Shown here: positions 1 through 11,040 of the stretch, one piece after another
Layout: each line of letters begins with the position of its first letter
How positions within the stretch are numbered: the first letter of the stretch is position 1
Source of the DNA: Tethya wilhelma
Taxonomy: Eukaryota; Porifera; Demospongiae; Tethyida; Tethyidae
Length of the DNA stretch: 64,000 bases
Direction of reading: 5' to 3'
NCBI GenBank assembly: GCA_964030475.1
Contig: CAXIPT010000007.1
Span: 1,151,745 to 1,215,744 of the forward strand
The notes under the pieces: model-generated
What the model was told of the DNA's origin: nothing
Seen by the model: the letters and a program-made list of their open reading frames with translations, nothing else
The model's database searches: none
Made by a program: the position numbers and the translations under genes

Positions 1-264
1 TTCTCGATACAATCCTTTCAATCGGTTGATTCGAAATGCTGTTGGCAGGTTGTTCAAATCATTTTGTGGTACAGGGACCACTGTACGACATTCTGGACAA
101 GAAATGGTTCCATTGAAGCTGCGCAGTAGAAGTCCTTGAAGACAGGGTTCCTTGCAGTAGATATGATCACAAGGAAGCTTCTTTGGTTCCCCAAAAATGT
201 CCAGACAAAGAGGACAAGATAGCTCTTTCTCAATGCCTTCCTTTGCTACAGCTGCTACAGCCAT
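1..264 (-). CDS. TRIM-NHL protein, N-terminal part (runs off window)
   Basis: The start codon at 264 opens MAVAAVAKEGIEKEL, the same start used by the other cluster members. The frame stays open to the window edge. It encodes a C3HC4-type RING (CPLC, then PCDHIYC and CPEC), as expected of an E3 ubiquitin ligase, followed by the linker NDLNNLPTAFRINRLK. The B-box, coiled coil, filamin and NHL parts would lie to the left, outside the window. It is nearly identical over this span to the copies starting at 3494 and 8240, so it is a recent duplicate. Whether the gene is intact cannot be judged here. Confidence 0.85.
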   Translation of the reverse strand, partial: MAVAAVAKEGIEKELSCPLCLDIFGEPKKLPCDHIYCKEPCLQGLLLRSFNGTISCPECRTVVPVPQNDLNNLPTAFRINRLKGLYRE

Positions 265-749
265 TGTATATTTATCATGGAACTAACCTGCCTAGCCTAT
301 GCATGTACATGTAATTTGCATAATATTTATACTCACACTAAAGATCAACATTTAGGACATGATGTTTCTTATTTTAATGCTGTGGTTCCGTTGTTGTTTT
401 AAGAGTAAGACTACTATTGATAGATTGTCTATTGTGCAGTAATTTTGATTACAGAGTCATGGTATCATTATATACATGCTACGTCTGTTTATCATGTGTG
501 TACGTGCATATGACTTTCTATATATAGTCATGAGGATTGTGAAATGGACATTTACACATGTTAGTTAGTCTGTCAATTATATGTTTGCATTGAAATAATT
601 ATCAGGTTTGTGATACATTTTCCCTTAGCTCATTTTGACAGATGTATATGATAACAATTTGATCATAATTTTATCATGCACAAAAGGAATATTGCTATTT
701 ATGGTTTGGTGCATTCATGCTCTTAATGTGATTGCACAGTTAAGGTTTT
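265..749. other. intergenic spacer inside TRIM cluster
   Basis: AT-rich spacer with no supported gene. Parts resemble the spacer at about 3540-3925 (the TTTGGTGCAT...GCTCTT stretch near 705-725), so it was duplicated together with the neighbouring TRIM units. Confidence 0.6.
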
Positions 750-1238
750 AAAATATAATAAAGTGTTTACTATTGTCACTAACGTACACATATCTATCTC
801 TGTCAATGGCTAAGCACTCTGGATGTTGTAAGAGTCCTTCGCCAAATGTTGTAACAAATTCTCCTTTTGTATAGTGAATACTGAAATGCGTCTGTTACTA
901 CAATCTGCAACATACATGTATCCACCGCTAATAGCAATGCCAACAGGACTGTAGATTTCTCCTCATCTGGATCCTTTCTTTCCTATAGTAGAAACTGTCT
1001 TTCCACTTGGAGTTAACACCTGAACCCTATGGTTATCTTGCTCTGTGACAAACAAGTTACTGCTTTCATCAAAAGCAATGTTGTCTGGTCTAGTAAAGGA
1101 TTCCTTTTTACTTCCTTGTCTTCCAATTATTCGTTGCAAGCAAAGCTCCTTGTCATACACTTTAATTCTGTCATTATCACTGTCACAGACAAATATCTCT
1201 CCACTCTTGCTGATTTGTATCCAAAATGTCGTAGACAT
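750..1238 (-). pseudogene. NHL-repeat fragment of a TRIM-NHL gene
   Basis: The minus strand encodes about two and a half NHL blades (IQISKSGEIFVCDSDNDRIK onward), almost identical to the 3' end of the gene at 3927-5953. A CAA-to-TGA change after GKKGSR gives a stop at about 963, and an extra TA near 871 shifts the frame further on. No RING, B-box, coiled coil or filamin part precedes it. This is a decayed C-terminal remnant from unequal crossing-over. The 3' flank also matches the flank of the 3927 gene, which supports duplication of genomic DNA and not of an mRNA. Confidence 0.85.
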
Positions 1239-1448
1239 TTGCTATTAGAATTGTTATTTCTGATAGTAAACAACTGGTTAGTTTACTTGTCACATTGTGT
1301 AGCAAGATGCATACAAATCAGTACAAATTAACCCTTAAAATACCTAACACTATGTATGTATATCTCGATAATTAAATGTACATGTATTTAGATAAAGATA
1401 AATATTAGAATGAGTGTACAGTTTGATACTCTTGCCGTATACATAGTT

Positions 1449-3494
1449 TTAGAATACAAGGATTTGTTGTCTTTTGTCACTAACATACACATATCCATCT
1501 CTGTCAATGGCAATGCACTCTGGACTTTGTAAGAGTCCCTCACCAAATGTTGTGATGAATTCTCCTTGTGTAGTGAATACTGAAATGCGTGTGTTGTCAT
1601 TGTCTGCAATGTACACATATTTACCGCTAATAGCAATACCAGTAGGATTGTCAAGTTCTCCAGGTCTATATCCTCGCTTTCCTATAGTAAAAATTATCTT
1701 TCCGTTTGGAGTTAGCACCTGAACCCTATGGTTTCTTTGTTCAGTGACAAACAAGTTACCAGTTTCGTCAAAAACAATTTTGTCAGGCCAATTAAATGAT
1801 CCCTTTTTGCTTCCTTGTTTTCCAATTATTCGTTGTAAGCAAAGCTCCTTGTCGTAGACCTTTATTCTGCCATTATGTGTGTCACAGACAAAGATCTCAC
1901 CACTCTTGCTAACTTGTATGCCATTAGGAAAGTCAAACTGATCCGAACTACTTCCTTTACCTCCAACTGACTTAATGTGTTCACCGTGCATGTTCAATTT
2001 ATGCAACTGATAATTTGTGGTGGCTAAATACCAATCTCCAGTCTCTGTATCTATGACTATTTCATTCGCACCTCGTATTGGATGGGTTTCGATTAATTTA
2101 AAGTTTTCATCTACTATAAACACTGTGGAATAATTGGTTACATACAATTTACCATTGCAACATGTCAACCCTGCTGGATTGTCTATATATGTTATTGTGC
2201 GAATCAGCTGGCCCAACTGTTGAGGTGGCATTTGTACGAACACGGAGAATGGACTGCCACAAATATGAATATGCTTGACTTTCACACTCAGAACATGCCT
2301 TCCTCGTGATTGTGGTGTGACTGAGATTGTATATCTACCTTTTGTTGACAGGGTGACTGATCCTCGGATCACTTTGTTGTTAGAAATACATAGGAACTCC
2401 ACTTGAATATCCTCTGGCTTTAGGAATTGACATGTTTTACCAGCATAGTCCTTCACTTGAAGAACTGCTATATGTTGCTTTTCTATTTCAAGAGAGTCAA
2501 ACCTATCAACTTGAAGCAAACATTTTTGTGGATCGGGGAGTGTGTACTGATGGATTCCCTTCTTATAACAGCCTACTATTTCATCATGAGATGAAAAGTG
2601 CCATCCATAGTGTACGTGTTCAACTGGTTGAAGATTTTGGCCTTTTGTTTTGATACAGGCTAGCTGAAGTTTATCTGTGTACAATCTGAGACTCTTAGTT
2701 TTTGTAATTTCTAGATTGCTCTGATTCTGTGCCGTATTTTCTGCTTGTCCAATTGTGGCTGATAGTTCTTTCAAGGACTCTGTTATAGTTTCATCTTGTC
2801 TTACTAGAGCCTCTGTTTTTTGCTGTGCTGCATTGTTGATACTCATCTGAAGCTGCTCCTTTTCTTGTGTGAGTGCACTAATGATTGCATCAAAGTTGGC
2901 TTCAAGTTTATCCAAGTTCATTTTCCTGTGGATCTCAATATTTGATCTTTCTTGGTAAACTTTCTTGATTGCATCCAACAAACTCAGTTGGCATTCTTTT
3001 GCAGTTTGAACATGTTTCATCATTTCTTTCCGTTGTTTCTCAGCCACCTCCTCAATAAATCCATGGTCGTGTTTCTTGTGTTTATCTGATTTGAGTAGAC
3101 AGTCTCTACACAGTAGCTCCTCACATGTCTCACAGTAGATGGCCAGAGGCTGAGAGGCATGAGTTCTACAGTTCGCTTGCTCACTCGGTTTCTCAGCCAA
3201 TCCAGAATCAGTTTCTCTCTGTTGTTGCAGTTCTTGATACAATTCTTTCAATCTGTTGATTCTAAATGCTGTTGGTAGGTTATTCAAATCATTTTGTGGT
3301 ACAGGGACCACTGTACGACATTCTGGACAAGAAATGGTTCCATTGAAGCTGCGCAGTAGAAGTCCTTGAAGACAGGGTTCCTTGCAGTAGATGTGATCAC
3401 AAGGAAGCTTCTTTGGTTCTTGAAAGATGTCCATACAAAGAGGACAAGTTAATTCTTTCTCAATTCCTTCCTTTGCTGCTGCTGCTACAGCCAT
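1449..3494 (-). CDS. TRIM-NHL E3 ligase, intact, intronless
   Basis: An open frame of 681 residues from the conserved start MAVAAAAKEGIEK at 3494; an in-frame ATG at 3542 is upstream but not conserved among copies. Domains in order: RING (about residues 15-65, CPLC/CDHIYC/CPEC), B-box type 2 (about 105-150, CRTHASQ...CETCEELLCRDC), a coiled coil to about 280, a filamin/ABP280-like Ig domain (about 330-430, ending ISVTPQSRGRHVLSV), then NHL blades (about 440-681) with repeats such as GEIFVCDTHNGRIKVYD. This is the TRIM2/3/71-type layout. NHL propellers in this family bind RNA or protein targets for ubiquitination; the target here is unknown. There is no intron, unlike the non-TRIM genes nearby. 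Confidence 0.9.
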   Translation of the reverse strand: MAVAAAAKEGIEKELTCPLCMDIFQEPKKLPCDHIYCKEPCLQGLLLRSFNGTISCPECRTVVPVPQNDLNNLPTAFRINRLKELYQELQQQRETDSGLAEKPSEQANCRTHASQPLAIYCETCEELLCRDCLLKSDKHKKHDHGFIEEVAEKQRKEMMKHVQTAKECQLSLLDAIKKVYQERSNIEIHRKMNLDKLEANFDAIISALTQEKEQLQMSINNAAQQKTEALVRQDETITESLKELSATIGQAENTAQNQSNLEITKTKSLRLYTDKLQLACIKTKGQNLQPVEHVHYGWHFSSHDEIVGCYKKGIHQYTLPDPQKCLLQVDRFDSLEIEKQHIAVLQVKDYAGKTCQFLKPEDIQVEFLCISNNKVIRGSVTLSTKGRYTISVTPQSRGRHVLSVKVKHIHICGSPFSVFVQMPPQQLGQLIRTITYIDNPAGLTCCNGKLYVTNYSTVFIVDENFKLIETHPIRGANEIVIDTETGDWYLATTNYQLHKLNMHGEHIKSVGGKGSSSDQFDFPNGIQVSKSGEIFVCDTHNGRIKVYDKELCLQRIIGKQGSKKGSFNWPDKIVFDETGNLFVTEQRNHRVQVLTPNGKIIFTIGKRGYRPGELDNPTGIAISGKYVYIADNDNTRISVFTTQGEFITTFGEGLLQSPECIAIDRDGYVYVSDKRQQILVF

Positions 3495-3926
3495 AATTAT
3501 TGTATTTAGCATGGAACTATAACCAGCCTGACCTATATACATGTATACTTATATATCAATCAACAGGAAGTGCTGTGGTTTCAATATTGTTCTAAGAGTA
3601 TGAGTATTATTGACAGATTGTCTGTCAGTGATTGTGATAACATTAGACTGTCATGGGATGTTTGTTCATGTATATATGTACATGTATATGCATGCATTAG
3701 TTTGTCAACTCTCCATAGTCATGCATGGGAGGATTGTGAACAGACCTTTACTTTATATGGTGTAATCCTTAGTCAGTTTGTCAATGCATTATGTTTATAT
3801 TTTTGCTTTATCAGCTTTTACAATTTGATCACAATTATTTACATTAGATTTTTATACTTAAGAATATTTCTGTATATAGTATACAGTTTGGTGCATGCTC
3901 TTGCTGTGACTGCACGGTCAAAGTTA

Positions 3927-5953
3927 TTAAAATACAATAATGTGTTTTCTATTGTCACTAACGTACACATATCCATCTCTGTCAATTGCTAAGCACTCTG
4001 GATGTTGTAAGAGTCCTTCGCCAAATGTTGTAACAAATTCTCCTCTTGTAGTGAACACTGAAATGCGTCTGTTACTACAATCTGCAACATACATGTATCT
4101 GCCACTGATAGCAATGCCAACAGGACTGTAGATTTCTCCTTGTCTGGATCCTTTCTTTCCTATAGTACAAATTGTCTTTCCACTTGGAGTTAGCACCTGA
4201 ACCCTATGGTTATCTTGCTCTGTGACAAACAAGTTACCATTTTCATCAAAGGCAATGTTATCAGGTCTATCAAAGGATCCTTTTTTACTTCCTTGTCTTC
4301 CAATTATTCGTTGCAAGCAAAGCTCCTTGTCGTAAACTTTAATTCTATCATTATCACTGTCACAGACAAATATCTCACCACTCTTGCTGATTTGTATGCC
4401 ATTAGGAAAGTCAAATTGATCAGGACCACTCCCTTTACTTCCGACTGACTTTATGTGTTTGCCGTGTTTGTTCAATTTATGCAACTGATAAATTTTTGTA
4501 GTTCCTACAAACCAATCTCCAGTCTCACCATCTATGGCTATTTCATTTGCACCTTCTAGTTGATGAGTTTCTATAAGAGTGTAGTTTTCATCTAGTATAA
4601 GCACTGCTGAGTGGTTGGCTACGTACAGTTTTCCATTGCAACAGGTCAGCCCTGTTGGACCTTCTATTTGTGATATTGTGTGAATAGGCCGACCCAGTAG
4701 TTGAGGTGGCATACTAACAAACACAGAGAATGGACTGCCAGAAATGTGAGTATTGTTGACTGTCACAGTTAGCTTGTGTCTTCCTCTTGACTGTGGTGTG
4801 ACTGAGATTGTGTATCTATCTTTTGCTGATAGGGTACATGTTCCTTGGATCGCTTTATTGTCACGGATACAAAGGAGCTCCACTTGAATTTCCTCTGGTT
4901 CTAGGGATTGGCATGTTTTTCCAGCATAGTCATTTACTTGAAGAACTGATGTATATTGCTTTCCTGTTTCGAGAGAATCGTATCTTTCAAGGTGGCATTT
5001 TCGTGGATCGGGAATTGAATACTGATTTATTCCCTTCCTATAGCTCGATACTATTTCATCACAAGATGGAAAGTGCCACCCATAGTGTACATGTTCAACT
5101 GGTTGAAAATTTTGGCCTTTTGCTTTGGCACAGGCTAGCTGAAGTTCAGTGTACAAATGTTTTTTTCGAGCAATTTCTTGTTTTTTCTGATTTTGGACAG
5201 CATTTTCTGCCTGTTCTATGGCGACTGAGAGTTCATTTAGGGAGTTGGACNCTCTTGTCTTAGCAAGGCCTCAGTTTTTTGCCATGCTATGTTATTAATG
5301 CTACACTGAAGCTTCTCCTTTTCTCTCTTAAGTGCGTTAATGATCGCATTGAAATTGGCATCAAGTTTATCCAAATTTATTTTCCTATGGGTTTCAACAT
5401 TTGATCTTTCTTGAGAAACTTTCTCAATAGCACCATACAGATTCAGTTGACATTCTTTAGCAGTTTCAACATGTTTCATTACTGCTTCACGATGTTTCTC
5501 AGCCACCTCCTCAATAAATTCATGGTCGTGGTTCTTGTGTTTGTCTGATCTGAGTAGACAGTCTCTACACAGTAGCTCCTCACATGTCTCACAGTAGATG
5601 GCCAGAGGCTGAGAGGCATGAGTTGTACAGGTGGCTTGTTCACTCTGTTTCTCAGTAGGTCTAGAATCAGTCCCTTCTCTTCGTTTCATTTCTTGATACA
5701 GTTCTTTCAATCGGTTGATTCTAAATGCTGTTGGCAGGTTATTCAAATCATTTTGTGGTACAGGGACCACTGTACAACATTCTGGACAAGCAATGGTTCC
5801 ATCAGAGCTGCGCAGTAGAAGTCCTTGAAGACAGGGTTCCTTGCAGTAGATGTGATCACAAGGAAGCTTCTTTGGTTCCCCAAAGATGTCGAAACAAAGA
5901 GGACAAGTTAACTCTTTTTCGATGCCTGCCTTTACTACAGTTGCTACAGCCAT
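3927..5953 (-). CDS. TRIM-NHL E3 ligase, one N in coiled coil
   Basis: Starts at 5953 (MAVATVVKAGIEKEL) and ends at 3927 (KHIIVF). RING, B-box, coiled coil, filamin-like domain and NHL blades follow the same order as in the 1449-3494 gene. The frame breaks only at the single N at 5251, inside the coiled coil. On either side the peptides line up with the intact paralogue if the true gap is a few bases (2 mod 3), so this is probably an assembly gap and not a mutation. One RING position reads CPECCTVV where paralogues have CPECRTVV. The C-terminal blades closely match the fragment at 750-1238. Confidence 0.8.
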
Positions 5954-6196
5954 GGGTGATTTATATATACCTAAATTCCCACAAAATCAATAGTGGCAAT
6001 ATATACAGGAAGTATAATGGCCCTGATTTCTATAGCTGCATGCTGAATTCATGGAAATGCATTTACTATTATATATGACATTGTAATTCTAACAGATTCT
6101 TTGCATACTTTCTTCTCTTAGTAATCCACAATGCTCAAAACTATTGTTTTATAATACACAAATAAATCACTAAATGCATGCATGCATGATGTGTGT

Positions 6197-8240
6197 TTAA
6201 AATACTATAATTTTCTCTCTGTCATCACTAACATACACATATCCATCTCTGTCTATAGCAATACACTCTGGGCATTGTAGTAGTCCTTTGCCAAATGTTG
6301 TGACAAATTCTCCTTGTGTAGTGAATACTGAAATACGTTGGTTACAGCTGTCTGCAATGTACACATACTGGCCTTGGATTGCAATGCCAATAGGTTCATT
6401 AAGTTCTCCCGGTTTACAGCCCATTCGTCCAATAATACGAATGGTCTTTCCATTATTAGGATTTAACACCTGGACTCGATGGTTGGATTCTTCAGTGATG
6501 AATAAGTTTCCAGCTTCATCAAAAGCAAGATTGTTTGGCTCATTGAAGAATCCTTTTCTTGTTCCTTGTCTTCCTATTATCCTTTGTAGATGAAGCTCCT
6601 TGTCATAGACCTTTATTCTATTATTGCGTGAATCACAAACAAATATTTCTCCGCTCTTGCTTAATTTTATGCCATTGGGTAGGTTTAGCTGATCTGGCCC
6701 ACTGCCTTTACTTCCAATTGACATTTTGTGATCACCATGTTCATCAAATTTGTGTATCCGATTGTATATTGGATCAGAAACAAATGTTTCTCCCATTTCG
6801 GTATCCATCGCAATTTCATGTGCTCCATCTAGTTCGGAATGTTTGATTACTTCATAATGTTTGTTGAGAACTGATACTTGAGAGAAGTTAGTGACATACA
6901 ATTTGTCATCATAACTAGCCACCCCTCCTGGCTTTTCTACTTCTGTTATGCATAGGTGTGAATCGGTTGGTCCAGTTGTTGAGGTGGCATCTGTACATAC
7001 ACTGTGAATGGACTGCCACAAATGTGAGCATTGTTGACTTTCACACTCAACAAGTGTCTTCCTCTTGACTGTGGTGTGACTGAAATGGTGGTAGTTTCGG
7101 AGAAGTCAATGTTTCCTTGTACTAATTTGTTGGTTCGTTTGCTCATAAGCCATATTTGAATATCCTCAGGTTGTCCCTCTGTAGTTATTTTGCCTTCATA
7201 GTCTCTAGTCTGAAAAGTAACAGTGCATAACTTTCCTGGTTCAAGAGGCTCAAATCTTCCGAGTACACATTTTTGAGGATCAGCAAGTGGGTATTGATGG
7301 ATTCCATGCTTGTAACAAGCTACTATTTCATCATTCTGAGATGAAAAGCACCATCCACAATCAGCATGCTTAACTGGTTCAAGACTTTTTAGGTCTTTCA
7401 TCTTGGTACAGGCTTGCTGAAGACTTCTGATGTATAATCTCTTATGCTGAAAGATTTGTTGATCATCTGACATTTTGTACCATTTTCTGTGTATAGAACG
7501 ACACTTTCTAGTTCATTCAAACTCAAACTCATGTTGTGTTTTTGTTGTAATAGTCTATCAGTGCTCTTTTGTGCTGTATTGTTAATGTACAATCTTATTT
7601 GCTGCATTTCACTTGTGAGTGCACTAATGATTGAATCAAAGTTAGCATCAAGTTTGCTTAAGTTTTGCTTTCTTCGAGATTCTATTTTTGAGACTTCAAA
7701 AGAAACTTGCTTAATAGCATCCATCAGACTTAGTGTACACTCTTTAGCTGTCTCAACATGTTTCATCACTTCTTCCCTTTGTTTCTCAGCCACGTCCTCA
7801 ATAAATCCATGCTTGTGGTTCTTGTGTTTGTCTGATTTGAGTAGACAGTCTCTACACAGTAGCTCCTCACATGTCTCACAGTAGATAGCCAGAGACTGAG
7901 AGGCATGAGTTCTACAGGTGGCTTGTTCACTCTGTTTTTCAGCAGGCTCCGAGTCAGCTTCTTCCTTTTCTTGCATTTCTTGATACAGCTCTTTCAATTG
8001 GTTGATTCTAAATGCTGTTGGCAGGTTATTCAAATCATTTTGTGGTACAGGGACCACTGTACGACATTCTGGACAAGAAATAGTTCCATCGGAGCTGTGC
8101 AGTAGAAGTCCTTGAAGACAGGGTTCCTTGCAGTAGATATGATCACAAGGAAGCTTCTTTGGTTCCCCAAAGATGTCCAAACAAAGAGGACAAGTTAACT
8201 CTTTCTCAATGCCATCCTTTGCTACAGCTGCTACAGCCAT
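6197..8240 (-). pseudogene. TRIM-NHL copy with two frameshifts
   Basis: Three overlapping frames together cover a full TRIM-NHL protein: RING, B-box and coiled coil (7398-8240), coiled-coil end plus filamin-like domain (6946-7473), then NHL blades (6197-7021). Breaks lie near 7470 (after ENGTKCQ) and near 6960, where about five extra bases sit between the end of the filamin domain (QPIHT) and ITEVEKPGG. All zinc ligands of RING and B-box are kept. The product as read would be truncated after the coiled coil, so it could still act as a RING/B-box/coiled-coil protein. Sequencing errors are an alternative explanation, but two independent breaks favour decay. Confidence 0.75.
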
Positions 8241-8596
8241 TATATCAACCAGCTACTGATTGTTGAACTTAATTATACAATGGCCTGAATTTCAGAAATA
8301 ATTAAACTCTGAATTCAACGGAATATAATTGTAACTGTCTTACATTTATAATTTATCATGATACAATATTTTGATGGTGTCTTGTCTACGCAATTTTCTT
8401 AAGCGTGTATGTAAACCGCTAACATAATTCCACTTTGTGTTATCATAAAACAATGGTAGTTTACATGTACAGACACCTTTTTTTTTGTACACATATATTA
8501 TAATTAACTATCTCTGCATTAATAACAGACATTGTATCATCCACACTGTACCACAACATAATTTATGTAAACTATGCCACAAACCATATTAAGTAA

Positions 8597-8929
8597 TCAA
8601 AACACATACGCTACTTTACTATCGCTGGTTACATAAACAAAACCATCTTTGTCAATGGCCAGTCCTTGGGGATAGTAAAGCAGTCCTTCTCCAAATGAAA
8701 CTACAAATTCACCTTGTGGCATTTTAAACTCAGAGACACTTCCTCTTGCAACGGAGTTTGCAACATACAAGTGATTGTTAAACAGTTTGATTCCTTTACC
8801 ATTGCTCACTTTACCAGGCTTTCTGTTTATTTTCCTCACTCGTCTTGTCATTGGGTGTGTTATCATTTTGTGTTGTGGGCATATTCTTGTAGTCGCTAAA
8901 GGTGACTTAATGCTCTCATGTATATGCAT
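8597..8929 (-). pseudogene. C-terminal NHL fragment of the divergent TRIM
   Basis: It reads ITHPMTRRVRKINRKPGK and then VVSFGEGLLYYPQGLAIDKD, matching the last 90 or so residues of the gene at 11041-13024 and not the close-copy group. No N-terminal domains precede it. The 3' flank (8340-8590) also resembles the flank at 10850-11040, including a shared CAATGGTAGTT. This shows that a block spanning the gene end plus spacer was copied along with the adjacent TRIM unit. Confidence 0.8.
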
Positions 8930-9260
8930 TCTACACAGCTATTATAGTGATAGGTAGAGAACAAAATTGTTGTGTAAACGTGTGGTTCACAAACTGTACC
9001 ACAATACATAGACTCCTGGTCCTTAATTTCCGCATTCTAAGTCCTAATATTGACCCCTGACCCCTAAACATGTATGCTATTGGTGTAATGCAGTGGTGTA
9101 TATATCCCGTAGTAATTGCATCATTGTGCATGGTATACTATTGCTTTGTGTATATATACCTTATTGACATTCACAATTTTCTATAAACCAAGACTGAAAA
9201 ATTTATGTGTGTATACACTTTAGAATAGCTAGTGTGTGTATTTTAGTACACGTATACTGT

Positions 9261-10748
9261 TTAGAATACAATAATGTGTTTTCTATTATCGCTGACGTAC
9301 ACGTATCCATCTCTGTCAATAGCAATGCACTCTGGCCACTGGAGGACTCCCTCACCAAATGTTGTGACAAATTCTCCTTTCGTATTGAACACTGAAATGC
9401 GTCTGTTCATGTTGTCTACCACATACATGTATCTACCACTGATAGCAATGCCAATGGGTTTGTCCAGTTCTCCTGGTCTGTGTCCTTCCTTTCCTATGGT
9501 ACAAGTTGTCTTTCCATTTGGAGTTAGCACCTGAACCCTGTGGTTCCTTTGCTCAGTGATGAAGAGGTTGCAATGAAACAATCCAAGGAACATGCATTCT
9601 GTCAGCAAAAGGTAGATATACCATCTCAGTCACACCACAGTCAAGAGGAAGACATTTAAGCTCCACTTGAACATCCTTTGGTTCTAGTGATTGGCATGTT
9701 TTGCTAGCATAGTCCTTTACTTGAAGAGCTGCTGTATATTGCTTTCCTGTTTCAAGAGAATCGTATCTTTCAAGGTGGCATTTTTGTGGATCGGGAAGTG
9801 GGTACGGATATAGGTTCCCTTCTTATAGCACTCTACTATTTCGTCACAAGATGAAAAGTGCCATCCATAGTACACGTGTTCAACTGGTTGAAGATTTAGA
9901 TCTTTTGCTTTGGCACAGGCTAGCTGAAGTTTATCAATGTGTGATCTCTTGGTTTGAGCAATTTCTTGATTGTTCTGATTTCGTACACCATTTTCTGCAT
10001 TTCCAATCGTAACTGAAAGTTCATTTAAGGACTTAGATATGTATTCTTTTTGTCTTACTAGAGCTTCAATTTTTTGTTGTGCTATCTTGTTGATACTTAT
10101 TCTAACCTTCTCTTTTTCTCTTTTGAGTGCATTAAAGATTGCATCAAAGTTAGCCTCAAGTTTATCTAAGTTCAATTTCCTATGGGTTTCGATCCTGGAT
10201 TTTTTGTGAGAAACTTGTTCACTGGCCTCCAGCACAACCAGCTGGCATTCTTTAGCCATTTCAGTGTGTTTCACTATTGCTTCTTGTTGTTTCTCAGCCA
10301 CCTCCTCTATAAATCCATGGTCATGGTCCTTGTGTTTGTCTGATTTGAGTAGACAGTCTCTACACAGTAGCTCCTCACATGTCTCACAGTAGATAGCCAG
10401 AGGCTGAGAAGCATGAGTTGTACAGGTGGCTTGTTTATTCTGTTTCTTAGCAAGCCCAGAGTCAGTCTCTTCTATTTCTTGATACAATTCTTTGAATCGA
10501 TTGATTCTAAATGCTGTTGGCAGGTTATTCAAATCATTTTGTGGTACAGGGACCACTGTACGACATTCTGGACAAGTAATGGTTCCATTGAAGCTGTGCA
10601 GTAGAAGTCCTTGAAGACAGGGTTCCTTGCAGTAGATGTGATCACAAGGAAGCTTCTTTGGTTCCCCAAAGATGTCCAAACAAAGAGGACAAGTTAGCTC
10701 TTTCTCCATACCCTCCTTTGCTGCTATGTGTGCTGCTGCTACAGCCAT
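9261..10748 (-). pseudogene. TRIM-NHL copy broken by deletion and micro-inversion
   Basis: The frame opens at 10748 (MAVAAAHIAAKEGMEKEL) with intact RING, B-box and coiled coil. It loses frame in the filamin-like domain near 9810-9830 (CYKKGTYIRTHFP) and ends at 9717. A second frame (9261-9608) carries the last NHL blades. Between them most of the filamin domain and the first NHL blades are missing, and a segment of about 83 bp (9571-9653) that should encode filamin sequence lies in reverse orientation. The locus cannot make a full TRIM-NHL protein. A truncated RING/B-box/coiled-coil product of about 340 residues is possible. Confidence 0.85.
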
Positions 10749-11040
10749 TGTATGATGGTCCTGAATTCAGAAATTGTTTCTCTCTAAAGCTAGAGTGTTA
10801 CTCTTTAATGTCGTGTAATAACTGTTTATATATTTACTATCTTTGATGATGCAGTTTTAAATTAATGACGTTTTGTCTACATGCACAATTTACATAAGGG
10901 TATGTAAGCCATTAACCTGGTCTTACTTAATTTCTATATACAATGGTAGTTAAAAAAAAAACAGTAGTTTTTAGCATACACAATATGTTTTACTCTTATG
11001 GAATTATCATTGATGCGCACAACATAAAGTCCATTAGTAA

